Shown: positions 26,235 through 36,147 of the stretch, in pieces | Layout: every line of letters starts with the position of its first letter | How positions within the stretch are numbered: the stretch's first letter is position 1 | Assembly (NCBI GenBank): GCA_020637335.1 | Contig: JACJWC010000016.1 | Coordinates: 74,231-138,230 of the forward strand | Origin: Acidobacteriota bacterium | GTDB lineage: Bacteria; Acidobacteriota; Holophagae; Acanthopleuribacterales; Acanthopleuribacteraceae | Direction: 5' to 3' | DNA: 64,000 bases | Translations under genes and position numbers: made by a program | Notes under the pieces: model-generated | Database searches by the model: none | Told to the model about the DNA's origin: nothing | Seen by the model: the letters and a program-made list of their open reading frames with translations, nothing else

Positions 26235-29200
26235 TGTGAACCCCGCAACAAAAGTCCGTTTTGGCTGTGCACAAAAAGCTCGAGTTGGGTGGCGGTTGGG
26301 TCTGACGCTTCAACCTGATTCCCGTTGCCAGCTGGATTAATCAGGGCGAGGGTTTCCCGCCCCTTTTGAACCAGCAAAAAGGGTTTGCGGGTTGGCCGAT
26401 CTTGCAGCCAGTGCAGTTGATAGCCCTTTTCAAGCATTTGGGAGAGCGCCATGACATCACCGAACTGAATGAATTGCGCTGCTGCTTCCACATCGCTTTG
26501 CGGCCATTTTTGCCATTTGGCCTGGGTCAACGATTCAACCACATCCACCTCTTCTGGACTTAAATCAAAGGCCGCAAAGAGGAAATGAAGGCGGGTTGGA
26601 TTGCTGCGGTACTGCGCGCGCAAGTCCGATGAAATCCATGCGCTTAAGAAAAAGTGCCGGGGCACATGTGCCATGAATTCGGCCTGTGGATTGCCGTTCA
26701 AGCCAAAATCCGCCGTATAGGGCTGACCCACAATTTCCATCATGTTTGGACTGATTTGTTTAAGCCAATCCAGGATGGGCCGACTGTGTTCAGGCAGGAG
26801 CGGAGTAGGTCCCAAGGGTTGGTTAGCAGCTAGGTAAATTCCGGAGTCCTGGTCGGCGCTCGCAGCCCGAACTTGAAGCACGGTGTTAGGTTTATCCTGC
26901 TGACGCAATAGGGTTTGGTGGATCTGGTTGAGCAAGGTTAAACGGTTTCCTCTTTGCAGGGGATCGGAAAGTCCTTGCGGGTCCTTTCGGCTGAATGGAT
27001 CATTTGCGAGCAGGATTTGGGCGCGCTGGGAGTCGTACCAGGTCAACGCCAAAGCCAAGGTGTTGATTTCGCGTTCGGACCGTGGGACCTCCAGAATTAA
27101 GGGTTCGCTTTGCCTGAGCGCGAATAAGGCGAAACCCCAGCCTTTTAAGCGCCGCTCATCTTCGCCCAGATAAAGGTCAAGGCGACCCTCTTCGTGCTTG
27201 ATCTTTCTCAATTCCAGACCCAAAACTTTGGCTTTTTCGGCGATGTAATTCAACTCATTGCCCTGGATTTCCTGATCTTCAAGTCGTTGCAGGATCGGTT
27301 TCAGGACTTCTTGTTCCAGGTACAAAAGCTGGGTCAGGCTGGGGGCGACATAGTCCGGGTAGGGTTCCGTTCGCTTTTGTGAGAGTTCGTTGCGGAGGTC
27401 GTCCCAAGTTTGTTCTCTGATTTCTTCCGCGGCGGACAGGTCTGCCTGTTGTGGTCTCGAGAACAGGAACTGGAGTTGCGACCGGCTAATATAAAAATCC
27501 ACGTGGCCAAAATCACACCTGTCCTGGAAGGCGTTTGGGCTGGGTCCTCGTGCAAATACTCCTTCGAATGGGCCCAATGTTTTTTGAATCAAATCCAAGG
27601 GAAAACGGTTGGGTAACTGTTTTTTGATAAACACAAAACCCATCCCGGAGGGGGTGACCGGTTTTTGCAGAACCCGGCCAATGGTCCGCGCATTCCGTTG
27701 GTTTAAGCTGTTGAAACTCAAGGTTTTATTTTGGCCAAACTGATCAAAAAAGGCATGCAGATAGGAGGCGCGATTCGTGGTAGGGTCGTAGGCCATTTCC
27801 TTTTCGCGCTGATTGCTCAAGGTGTTAAAGGCCATGAACTTAGTGTCAATTTGCGCGCTGAAACGGCAAGCAGACTCCAGAATCAGCCATTCATCCAGGG
27901 GTTGAGGCACATAAACCAGACAATCCAATCCAGCCTGCGTATCGATCACGAAAATGCCTCGGCCGGGGGCGAGGGTTTTTTCGTGTAAAACCAAAAAACG
28001 ATTTTGAACGATTTGGATCTGATAGTTAATTTGCTGGAGCAGTTGCTCCGCCGTTTCTAGTTGGGAGGAGCGCTCGGTTCCCTTTAATTCGCCTAATATC
28101 TGAATGGCCCGACTGAATTCCTGGCGGGCCTGGCGGGAAGGTGCCTGAAGAATTTGACCCGTTGAAGGTTGATACAGGGAGATCTTCAAGGTGTTTAAGG
28201 CATTTTCCAAGGTGCCTTCAATATGCGGGATCTTGCTGGTAATTGACTTGGTCGGATCTGTGCCCAGTGGCAGCCAGGTTAAGGCGAATCCGATGATATT
28301 GGCACCCAATGCGGCGATGATGGAGATTTGGAAGGTCGCGCGGGTCATGCGCACGACGATGCCCTTTTCGTGCATTTTGACTGCCAAAAGCGTCGTGATG
28401 ACGTAACCAAACCCATAGAAATCCGTCACTTTGATTTCGGGTGCCCAATACAGCAAACCAAAACCCAGGAGCCATTTCCAAACAAAAGCGACGTTGAAAA
28501 AAAACAAAATTTTGCGGCTGCCTTCAATCGTGATTTTGGCAAACCAAGGCAGTTTCAGCAGGAGGGACGCCAGGACCAGGACCCAGATCGTTTCAAAAGC
28601 GGTGACCAACAATTTGAGGGGTTGATACCACATCAGGGCCAGAAGAGAGGGGATCAGAATACCGTTGAATTCCCAGCCGTAAAGCAGGTTCATGCGCGAA
28701 GCCAAGAAGGCGGCGGAGAGGATGATGATGTAGGCTTTGGGCGAGGCCAGGATGTCGGTTGCGACGTCCTCGTATAGGTACTCAATCGCCCCAATGGAAA
28801 AATTGGTCGTCGCCATCAGCCCAAATCGAACCAGAACATAGGTCACGAGCAACAGAGTCAATACGGGTAGGATGCCCTTTTTAAAGCCGGGTTTCCAGAA
28901 CTGGTTGGCCAGAAGGGCAATGATGATGAGACCAAACGAGTGCATCTGACTGGCATAACTGTAGCTGGGTCGCCAGGTATCGGGCAAAACAGCGAGCAGG
29001 TGGGGGATGAGCAGATAGTCGAAGGCGATTCGGGCGGCAACACTCAACAGCACCAGCAGGAAAAAGCGATCGCGCCCAAAAATGGGGTACCACCAGCCGC
29101 GATTGGCCAGGAACCGGAAGAAGAACCAGGCCAAAAAGTAGGTGACGACCCCTTCGACACCGATCACTATGGCCGAAAGCGGTTTCAGAATCATGAGCGG

Positions 29201-29344
29201 AACCAGGTAACCGGGTACGATCAGGCCAGACAGCGACCAGCCCAACCACTGATTAAAAAAGACAATCACCCAAATCCCGACCCAAACGGTGGTGATCACC
29301 GATTCGGCCAAGCTGTTAATGGGAAAAATGGGTAAAACCAGCAT
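26231..29344 (-). CDS. CapC/PgsC-like membrane protein with duplicated core and large soluble tail
   Basis: The N-terminal 390 residues contain two copies of the PgsC membrane domain. Copy one has LSGLIVPGYLVPLM, the GRDRFFLLVLLSVAARIAFDY helix and the SFGLIIIALLANQFWKPG block. Copy two has FNGILIPSLLALMW, EGSRKILFFFNVAFVWKWLLG and GFGYVITTLLAVKMHEKG. Both align by eye with the single-copy PgsC of Bacillus (VPGYLAL, GRRKFAATLITG, GVIVPGLIANTIQRQG). About 630 soluble residues of unknown fold follow. PgsC works with PgsB in poly-gamma-glutamate synthesis at the membrane. ATG 29344 follows the kinase-like stop by one base; a GTG at 29353 is an alternative start. Confidence 0.85.
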   Translation of the reverse strand: MLVLPIFPINSLAESVITTVWVGIWVIVFFNQWLGWSLSGLIVPGYLVPLMILKPLSAIVIGVEGVVTYFLAWFFFRFLANRGWWYPIFGRDRFFLLVLLSVAARIAFDYLLIPHLLAVLPDTWRPSYSYASQMHSFGLIIIALLANQFWKPGFKKGILPVLTLLLVTYVLVRFGLMATTNFSIGAIEYLYEDVATDILASPKAYIIILSAAFLASRMNLLYGWEFNGILIPSLLALMWYQPLKLLVTAFETIWVLVLASLLLKLPWFAKITIEGSRKILFFFNVAFVWKWLLGFGLLYWAPEIKVTDFYGFGYVITTLLAVKMHEKGIVVRMTRATFQISIIAALGANIIGFALTWLPLGTDPTKSITSKIPHIEGTLENALNTLKISLYQPSTGQILQAPSRQARQEFSRAIQILGELKGTERSSQLETAEQLLQQINYQIQIVQNRFLVLHEKTLAPGRGIFVIDTQAGLDCLVYVPQPLDEWLILESACRFSAQIDTKFMAFNTLSNQREKEMAYDPTTNRASYLHAFFDQFGQNKTLSFNSLNQRNARTIGRVLQKPVTPSGMGFVFIKKQLPNRFPLDLIQKTLGPFEGVFARGPSPNAFQDRCDFGHVDFYISRSQLQFLFSRPQQADLSAAEEIREQTWDDLRNELSQKRTEPYPDYVAPSLTQLLYLEQEVLKPILQRLEDQEIQGNELNYIAEKAKVLGLELRKIKHEEGRLDLYLGEDERRLKGWGFALFALRQSEPLILEVPRSEREINTLALALTWYDSQRAQILLANDPFSRKDPQGLSDPLQRGNRLTLLNQIHQTLLRQQDKPNTVLQVRAASADQDSGIYLAANQPLGPTPLLPEHSRPILDWLKQISPNMMEIVGQPYTADFGLNGNPQAEFMAHVPRHFFLSAWISSDLRAQYRSNPTRLHFLFAAFDLSPEEVDVVESLTQAKWQKWPQSDVEAAAQFIQFGDVMALSQMLEKGYQLHWLQDRPTRKPFLLVQKGRETLALINPAGNGNQVEASDPTATQLELFVHSQNGLLLRGSQ

Positions 29345-29345
29345 G

Positions 29346-31982
29346 TCACGCACCGCTTTCCGCTGGCGAGGGGGTGAAGGTTCGCAGTTTCAATTCCAGG
29401 TGTGTGCCCCGTCCGACCTCGCTTTTGAGCGTCAAATCGCCGCCCCACTCGTGTAAATGGCGTAGGCCCAACTGGATTTTTTGAACCGATGAGCGATCAC
29501 TTCCGGAAGAGCCGGTCAACAAAGCGTTAAGGTATTCGTTGGGCAAGCCATAGCCGCGGTTCTCAAGGACTAAGTGGAAGCAACCTGGGCTCTCGAACAG
29601 GTTGTACTCCATTTTGGATTTGGGTAAGGCATCCTCGATCATCAACTCCCAAAGTGCTGTGAGCAGGACTTCCAATTGGCTAGGGGCGGCCAAAACCAAA
29701 TTGAGCAAGGGTTGGCGCTTTATTTCGACCTGCAAATCCTTTTGCTGACGAAACTCTTCTGTAGCGCGCAAGCTGTCCTCGAAGCAACGGGTCATGTCGA
29801 GCGGGAAAAAGGCAGCCCCAAAATGAAGGGTGAAGGATTCCAGGAACTGGTTTGAATCCTCAAGCAGGTTCCCCAATTCATTGATCTTTTGGGTAATCGT
29901 TTCTTGGAATTGGTTGCGCATTTGGGGATCCAGATCCGGTTCCTTGAGAAAGGAGCCAGCTAAACTAATTGCTGTCAAATTGTTGCGCAACTGCATGGTG
30001 GTATTGGCAATGATTTCGTCCTTGATCTCATGGATGCGGCTGAAAAAGGTGATGTCGACCAGTTCACATAGGAAGCCCATCTTGGAAAAAGGATTGGCGT
30101 CTTTTTCCTCTTGGGGTGGGGTCAGCGGTCGCAAATGGAAAAGGGCCGTTCGATCCTGGTTCAAACGCAAGGGGATGACCTGCGAAGTGCCCTCCTGGAG
30201 CAGGGCTTGGACGATGGCTTTACTCTCATTGGCGTCATTTTTGGTCAGAAAGGCAACCAGGTCGCTCAAGGAATTGTCAAACGGCGCAAAGCCAATGGCG
30301 CGCATGACTTGGGCCATGTTTTTGTTGATCAACAGGACGCGGCCAAACAGGTCGTAGAGCAACATGCAGGTATTGGCTTCCTCCAAAACTTTTTCCAAAC
30401 GACTCAAGTGACGTGAGAGTAGGCTCGTGCTTTGGTGTAACTGAGCGCCTAAATCCTCGTCGGTATTGAACTGGAATGTATTGCTCCACAGGCCTTTTTT
30501 CGGATTGGCGGCTTGAAATCGTTTGCGCGTGTAAAGTAACGCTCCGATTTCACTGGCCAGATCAAAAACGCGATTCTCAAATTCGGTCGAGTCTTTGATT
30601 TGGTCGCGTTCAATGCCCAAGGCCCAGAACCCGACCACTTCACCCGAAAAGGTAAGCGGGGTCAGGTATTGGATTTCGTCATCCGATTGATTGTTGAGAT
30701 ACGAGCGGAAGGGTTGGATTGGCCGATTGGCCTCCAAAGCCGTCGTGTAAGGCGTTCGCATATAATCGCGGCGCATTTCGGAAATGTCGGAAATGCTGCA
30801 GTTGATGGCGATGACTTCCTTGCAGCGGTGGTCGTTAGGTACGCGTTCCAGGAAAATGGTGCGGTTCAATTGCAGGATCTGGCGAACCATGTTGGCAATT
30901 TGGGCCCAATACGCGTCACTGGCGTAAAACGAAGGTGGAATGTAGCGTTGCTCCAGAAAATGATTGGCGTCCAGCATCTCGCGTTTGAGGTTTTCGGTCA
31001 TGAGTTGGTACTTCATGAAGATCATCAACATGAGCAGGTTAATCAAAAGCAGGATGAAATCGAACGTGGGGATGCGGATCAGCAAAACGGCCTGCAGCAG
31101 CCAACTGGTGAGCAGAATAAACGCCACGCCCAGGACGACCACTACCAGGATCGAGCGGCCAGTACCTCGCTGAAAAAGCGCGCCAAAAACCAAGCTGGCC
31201 AACACCATCATGAGCACAAAAAATGGGGCGCTCAGTGGCCGCCAGCCCATGCCGAGACTGGCATTCTCAAATGCAAAAGCATGGTATTCCACCAGACTGA
31301 TTTTCCGATACCAGGAATAAGCAAACATATCCAGTCCAGCATGTTCCGGCGCCAAGCGATGGTAAATGAAAACGGTTTTGTTCTGGACCCAATCGCGGGG
31401 AACCTGGCCTGTCACCAATTGTTCCTCGTCGACGCGTGGCAAATAAGCGCCCGGCGGGATATTGAGTTCAAAGCGTGCCGAATTGGGGCTTAAAAGGCCC
31501 AGCAGCGTGGGTTCACCGCTGGGCATACTGCGTGCCGGGAAGCGCAATTCTTTTGGCGTTGAAGGCTGCGAAAGCGCTGCCCAGGTTAGACCTTTACACG
31601 TATCCGTTAAGTCCTGCGCCTCGCGATCCATTGCCATGGGACGGCCCAGTACCAATTTTTCCCGATACGGATCGAGCGCTGCACAGTCTTGAGCTGATGG
31701 CATAAAGAGACAAACGGCCCGGGCCATGCCTTGTTGATCTAAAGTGGCCAACAACTGGTTCAGTTCAAATGGCGATTGTGGCGATCGATCAACCAAAAGG
31801 ATCGAGGGGTTGAGGTTGGGGTTCTTTTTTTGGAATTGGTTGAGCGTATCGCCAATCGCCTGATTGGCCAAGCCTGTCACCCCGCTGAAATGCAGGAGCA
31901 ATCCAAAACCCAAACCGATCACGATCAGCAATAAGCCGCGCAATCCGTATTTGGGGGATTTCCGCATAGGATCAATTTCCAT
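29346..31982 (-). CDS. CHASE2-GAF/PAS pseudo-histidine kinase
   Basis: The 878-residue protein has an N-terminal membrane helix (about 11-30), a periplasmic CHASE2-like domain to about 245, three closely spaced membrane helices (about 250-325), a GAF-like region (350-490), a PAS-like region (about 535-620) and a kinase-like C-terminus. The dimerisation helix reads TMQLRNNLTAI, where canonical kinases have SHELR; the phospho-acceptor His is replaced by M663. The N box is also degenerate (ALWELMIEDALP), while the last G box VGRGTHLEL remains. It probably senses or binds without phosphorylating. The ATG at 31982 has an ideal AGGAGG site and overlaps the CapB-like stop by 11 bases. Lying between capB and capC homologues, it is likely a regulator or scaffold of the complex. 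Confidence 0.82.
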   Translation of the reverse strand: MEIDPMRKSPKYGLRGLLLIVIGLGFGLLLHFSGVTGLANQAIGDTLNQFQKKNPNLNPSILLVDRSPQSPFELNQLLATLDQQGMARAVCLFMPSAQDCAALDPYREKLVLGRPMAMDREAQDLTDTCKGLTWAALSQPSTPKELRFPARSMPSGEPTLLGLLSPNSARFELNIPPGAYLPRVDEEQLVTGQVPRDWVQNKTVFIYHRLAPEHAGLDMFAYSWYRKISLVEYHAFAFENASLGMGWRPLSAPFFVLMMVLASLVFGALFQRGTGRSILVVVVLGVAFILLTSWLLQAVLLIRIPTFDFILLLINLLMLMIFMKYQLMTENLKREMLDANHFLEQRYIPPSFYASDAYWAQIANMVRQILQLNRTIFLERVPNDHRCKEVIAINCSISDISEMRRDYMRTPYTTALEANRPIQPFRSYLNNQSDDEIQYLTPLTFSGEVVGFWALGIERDQIKDSTEFENRVFDLASEIGALLYTRKRFQAANPKKGLWSNTFQFNTDEDLGAQLHQSTSLLSRHLSRLEKVLEEANTCMLLYDLFGRVLLINKNMAQVMRAIGFAPFDNSLSDLVAFLTKNDANESKAIVQALLQEGTSQVIPLRLNQDRTALFHLRPLTPPQEEKDANPFSKMGFLCELVDITFFSRIHEIKDEIIANTTMQLRNNLTAISLAGSFLKEPDLDPQMRNQFQETITQKINELGNLLEDSNQFLESFTLHFGAAFFPLDMTRCFEDSLRATEEFRQQKDLQVEIKRQPLLNLVLAAPSQLEVLLTALWELMIEDALPKSKMEYNLFESPGCFHLVLENRGYGLPNEYLNALLTGSSGSDRSSVQKIQLGLRHLHEWGGDLTLKSEVGRGTHLELKLRTFTPSPAESGA

Positions 31983-34900
31983 GGAATCCTCCTGCATCCT
32001 TCTTTTCGTTTTTTCTCAAGAGACCAAGCATGTTCTGGGCTTGACGCATTAACCAGCCGCCCTTTTGGCGTTGGTTTAAGGCGTTTAAGGCTGCAATGGC
32101 GCGGTTCCGGCTAATGCGGAAATGGACCAAGTCGCGATAAATGCGGTTGGCCTTTTTGCGGCGACGAACGGCATCCCCTACATCCAGGAAGGTCTCCATG
32201 ATGTCAAACACCTTGGTCCAAAACGGGTGACTGGGGCTTTGATGCTGGGCGGTGGCCTGCAGTGTTTGTTTGCGTTCCTCAAAGCGACTCTGAACAACCG
32301 CCAATCGCGCTTGAAAGGATTCCTTTTGGGCAATTGGCAGGTGGGGTACCCGATCCAAAATATCGCTCATCCATTCCAAACCCAATAGGCCGTAATCGGT
32401 GTACGTCATCAATTGGTCCAATGCCTGATTGAACTGGGTTTCATCTTCGCCCAGCAGGGCACTCGTCGTTCGAAAACAGAAGTCCCAGGCCAGAAAGCGA
32501 TAGGCGAAATCGAGGCCAGTGCCTTTGATGTTTTGAATGCCCATGCAACGGTTACGCATGCCAAAGGGCGTGATATCAATAAGCGCCTGGATGACCTCAT
32601 TCCCACTGGCATGGAAGTCATGTACGAAGTGGATTCGATGAAAAAACCAGCCGTCGGCCAGTTTGTGCAAATCGTTTTTCAAACCGTCAGTCGCCACCTT
32701 TTCCTTCTGCAATCGCCCAAAAAAGGCGCGGTATTCTTGAAGTTCTTCCAGGTTCTGGCCGTGAAATCGAAGCAGTTGCTGACGTTGGGCCTCACTGAGC
32801 GGGCTGTGCGCCAATAGTTCTTCAAGCTTTTGTGGGTCTTGCCAATGGCGCGTAAAGGAATCGATTTCGGTGTCGGATAAAAAGGCCTTCAACATGATTT
32901 GGAACCGTTGACGAATAGGCTCCTCATGGGTGGGTACGCGAAAATGTTTGGCCAAATTCTCAAATCGGACCACTGGACTTTCCTGGGAATCGAAAAGGCT
33001 GTATTGGTCAAGGAAATGGCGTAGGGCCGACTCCAAATAACCCCGCATGCCTTCCAGGTTTGAACCAATAATCAAAAATCCATCAACCGATAAGTCCTGA
33101 ACCATCAGTTCGGCAAAGATTTGCGAGCGAGCGATGCGATCGGCCCGGTTATTAACCACACAGGTCACAAAATGGTCTGGCTGGTCCTCATAGCTGAATC
33201 GGTCAAACCCCAGGCGTTGCCAGTTGGAAAGGCAGCCCAATCGCTCGTTGGCGCTCATGCCATTGCTAAAGATCAGGGTTCGCGTTTGGATGGGTGCTGG
33301 CGGAAAGGTTTTTAGGACGCCCAGATCGGGCACAACCCGGTCTGCCATTTCCTTTAAGGCGAAGTCCCAGGCAACCCCTAACTCCTCGGCCAGGGCAGCG
33401 ACCAAGGCGATGTTGTAAGGATGCTCTTCATAGGGGAAGCGCGCCAGCAAATCAGGTGGGATGAGACCCGCCTCCAACCAACCCAAGGCTCTGAATTCCG
33501 TTTTTTGTTTTTTGGCGGCCTCCTCAAGAATGGGCCGCATGGACTCCTCGGTGGTTAAAAGGCGAGAGTGTTTGGGAATAAATTGGGTCATAACCATTGG
33601 AATGTTGTAGCCAGCAGGACCTTGAATGTCTTCATGGTCGGGGAAGGCATTGGTTAGGGTTGCCAAATCATCGCGCATCCAGTGGCGTTGCAGGATTTGA
33701 ACATAGTCGTCATTCAGGCCCATACACTCCCACAAAAAGACTTCCACACCCATCCCTTTGGCCATGTGCACAACATCGCCTTGTTCCCAGATGGTTGCCT
33801 TATCGTAGGGTCGGAACAATGGGAATTCCTTTAGCGCATCGTAGGGTTGGCAACACACAAACATGGCCTCACACCCTGTTGTTTTCGAGAAAACCGAGTA
33901 ACCCATCCCGTTGAACAGGGCCGCTTTCAAGCGTTCCGTTCCCGATTTGCCGCGGGTGCCCCAACCGCCGATCACCAAGGGGATCTTCTGGCGCGCCCGG
34001 CGTAAGCGGGCATTGAGCCAGGTGTGTTTGCCCAGAAACAACGCGAACATTCCACCTAAAAACCACATCAGTTCGTTGATGTTATTGCCAAAGATCGTGC
34101 CCAAGTAATTGCGGAAAGCCAACCACAACTCTGGCGCCGCAGCAAAAGCAGGGAAAAAGCGCTGGACTTGGCCATCAATCGGTTTTCCGGGCAGAGCCTG
34201 CAAGTGGACCTTGAACCCGAGCGATTGGATGGCGCGCAAATACGCATCTGGCCCATGACCGCTCTGGAGGGTCCACTCGCGATAAGCGGCAAATTCGCGA
34301 TAGCGGAAAGCCAACTGCCAGTAGGCACGAAGCCGTTTTGTCACGGAGCTGGGGGGACGCACCTCAGTTATGCCCTCCGCGTGAAAAAAGCGGATAGGTT
34401 TGGATGCCAGGTTAAAGTCGAGTAAGGAGATGAAGTCTTCTACCAAGGGCAAATAGGGGCGCCAGCCACCTTCCTGCGGTAAATGTAAGGGTTCGCCCGG
34501 CACCTTTGCCGGTGTTAATTCGGCCAGGATTGCCGAAGGTGCGCGCATCTGCCCGGTCGAGAGCCGCCCTTGCGTGTGGCTAACGCCGACCCGCTTAGCC
34601 GGATCGGGGTTTTTGAACTCATGCCAGGCGCGCCAGAACCGGAAGCCAAAGGTGGGCCCGCGCCTTAAGGCGGGTCCGCGCAAGGTGAATTCCAGATCCA
34701 GCCCATAATCGTTTTGGGCCAGCAGGCTCAAACAACGCCCCAATAATTCGGGATCCTGGTTCTTGAACGCTTCTGGCAACAGTTTGCGCTGGCCGGACGG
34801 TATGGTCTGAATCCACTCAGCCAATATTTTTAATAGGTCACGCGCTTGCGGATCTGTTTTCGCCCAAATTTGCTCCAAGACCATTGCGACCTGGCGGCGC

Positions 34901-36147
34901 AGGGGCGTTGGTAGCGGACCTAATCGCGCTTGGTTCAAGCTTTCGCCTAAGCGTGCACTTTCGGGTGGGTCCAGGTGGGGCGCCAGTTGACCCGCCACTT
35001 TGAGCGCTACCCGTTTTAACCACACATCCTGTGATTCGTTAAACAAGACCAACCATTCTGTCAGCAACCACCCCTTTGGACAGGTTTCCAAACAGTCGTT
35101 GAACCCCAACAAGGCTGCAGCCTGAACCTGTGGGCAGGCATCGCGCAACACGTGTTGCAAAATGGGTTGGAACCAGGCGGCAGGTCCCTTGATGATGGCA
35201 CGTGCAAAAGTTTGGCGCACAAACGGGCTGGGATCGGCCAGGATCATGGGGGCCATGTCTTGGAGTTCTGGGTAGATATTCAAGAAATTGCCCCAAGTTT
35301 GGGTGATACGTGCGCGTACAAACAAGGCATCCGGCTGCTGGGTATCGGAGAACCAGCGTTTGGCCACTTGGATGAATGCCTGGGTATCGATATCTACCAA
35401 AAGGCGAATTGCTTCGATATGGAACCAAACCTGTTCTTTCAACTCCATGGCCGTTCGGAACAGGTAATGCGTCATTTGGTCCGAAAACGCTCGGCGTTGG
35501 AACGAGGGCGGCAGAGCGCGGAATGCGCGCGTATAGGCCGCAAAAGCGTCGCGACGCAGGTGATCATTGGCCGTGTATTCCCACAGCGGCCGCAAGCGTT
35601 TCTCCAACTCCAGGCGACGCCATAGGTTCTCCACTTCGCTGGTTGACTGAATGGACTCCTGAGCCATCACACCCATGCGCGAGACGTAAAAGGCGATATT
35701 GCGTTCGGCAAAGCGTTTCTTCTGCAGGTAGCGATCGCTCATGGCATCAAAGTCCAAATGGCGTTTCAAAGCGCGTCGATCCTGAAAGAGTCCCCATCCC
35801 CGAGCACCCATAACGCGGGCGAACAGGATGAGTTCCTGGGCCTTCTCCTGTTCCATTACCCGTTTGGGGAAACGTTGGGTCAGTGTATTGAAGTGCTGGT
35901 TCATGCGGTCCAACGCTTCGCGTTCCGCCTGGACCTGGCGGTAGAGATGATCGAAGGCCAGTCGCGCTTGTTCGCTGGGTGCAGATGCATCAAATGGGAT
36001 TTGATTCATCTGCACCCATTTTTCGAAGGTAGCGACCAGTTGGTTTATGCGCTTTTGCTCGATCCGCAACGTGGTTGGCGGGATTCCGTGCGCAAATAAC
36101 CCGCGAATTTGGGCTCTCGATATTATTGGCACTTTTGGTCCAACCAT
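31972..36147 (-). CDS. CapB/PgsB-like amide ligase with giant N-terminal extension
   Basis: The catalytic part of this 1391-residue protein matches PgsB. A membrane helix (about 690-708) precedes the Mur-ligase P-loop GGWGTRGKSGTERLK (GTRGKS about 730-735). Then come SKTTGCEAMF, GVEVFLWECMGLNDDYVQ, a TNAFPDHEDIQGP block and FSNGMSANERLGCLSNW with NNRADRIARSQIF. Each has a direct counterpart in Bacillus PgsB, which forms gamma-amide bonds using ATP. Upstream are about 690 extra residues with HEAT-like helices (for example SPFVRQTFARAIIKG and DVWLKRVALKVAGQL), and about 300 extra residues follow. Bacillus PgsB is under 400 residues. I favour ATG 36147; a TTG at 36204 is possible. It overlaps the upstream barrel gene by 25 bases. 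Confidence 0.88.
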   Translation of the reverse strand: MVGPKVPIISRAQIRGLFAHGIPPTTLRIEQKRINQLVATFEKWVQMNQIPFDASAPSEQARLAFDHLYRQVQAEREALDRMNQHFNTLTQRFPKRVMEQEKAQELILFARVMGARGWGLFQDRRALKRHLDFDAMSDRYLQKKRFAERNIAFYVSRMGVMAQESIQSTSEVENLWRRLELEKRLRPLWEYTANDHLRRDAFAAYTRAFRALPPSFQRRAFSDQMTHYLFRTAMELKEQVWFHIEAIRLLVDIDTQAFIQVAKRWFSDTQQPDALFVRARITQTWGNFLNIYPELQDMAPMILADPSPFVRQTFARAIIKGPAAWFQPILQHVLRDACPQVQAAALLGFNDCLETCPKGWLLTEWLVLFNESQDVWLKRVALKVAGQLAPHLDPPESARLGESLNQARLGPLPTPLRRQVAMVLEQIWAKTDPQARDLLKILAEWIQTIPSGQRKLLPEAFKNQDPELLGRCLSLLAQNDYGLDLEFTLRGPALRRGPTFGFRFWRAWHEFKNPDPAKRVGVSHTQGRLSTGQMRAPSAILAELTPAKVPGEPLHLPQEGGWRPYLPLVEDFISLLDFNLASKPIRFFHAEGITEVRPPSSVTKRLRAYWQLAFRYREFAAYREWTLQSGHGPDAYLRAIQSLGFKVHLQALPGKPIDGQVQRFFPAFAAAPELWLAFRNYLGTIFGNNINELMWFLGGMFALFLGKHTWLNARLRRARQKIPLVIGGWGTRGKSGTERLKAALFNGMGYSVFSKTTGCEAMFVCCQPYDALKEFPLFRPYDKATIWEQGDVVHMAKGMGVEVFLWECMGLNDDYVQILQRHWMRDDLATLTNAFPDHEDIQGPAGYNIPMVMTQFIPKHSRLLTTEESMRPILEEAAKKQKTEFRALGWLEAGLIPPDLLARFPYEEHPYNIALVAALAEELGVAWDFALKEMADRVVPDLGVLKTFPPAPIQTRTLIFSNGMSANERLGCLSNWQRLGFDRFSYEDQPDHFVTCVVNNRADRIARSQIFAELMVQDLSVDGFLIIGSNLEGMRGYLESALRHFLDQYSLFDSQESPVVRFENLAKHFRVPTHEEPIRQRFQIMLKAFLSDTEIDSFTRHWQDPQKLEELLAHSPLSEAQRQQLLRFHGQNLEELQEYRAFFGRLQKEKVATDGLKNDLHKLADGWFFHRIHFVHDFHASGNEVIQALIDITPFGMRNRCMGIQNIKGTGLDFAYRFLAWDFCFRTTSALLGEDETQFNQALDQLMTYTDYGLLGLEWMSDILDRVPHLPIAQKESFQARLAVVQSRFEERKQTLQATAQHQSPSHPFWTKVFDIMETFLDVGDAVRRRKKANRIYRDLVHFRISRNRAIAALNALNQRQKGGWLMRQAQNMLGLLRKNEKKDAGGFHGN

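Noticed and set aside
30600..31493. 297-codon plus-strand reading frame
   Set aside because: It lies antisense to the CHASE2 pseudo-kinase gene, and its composition (runs of His, Gln and Glu) is typical of a complement shadow.
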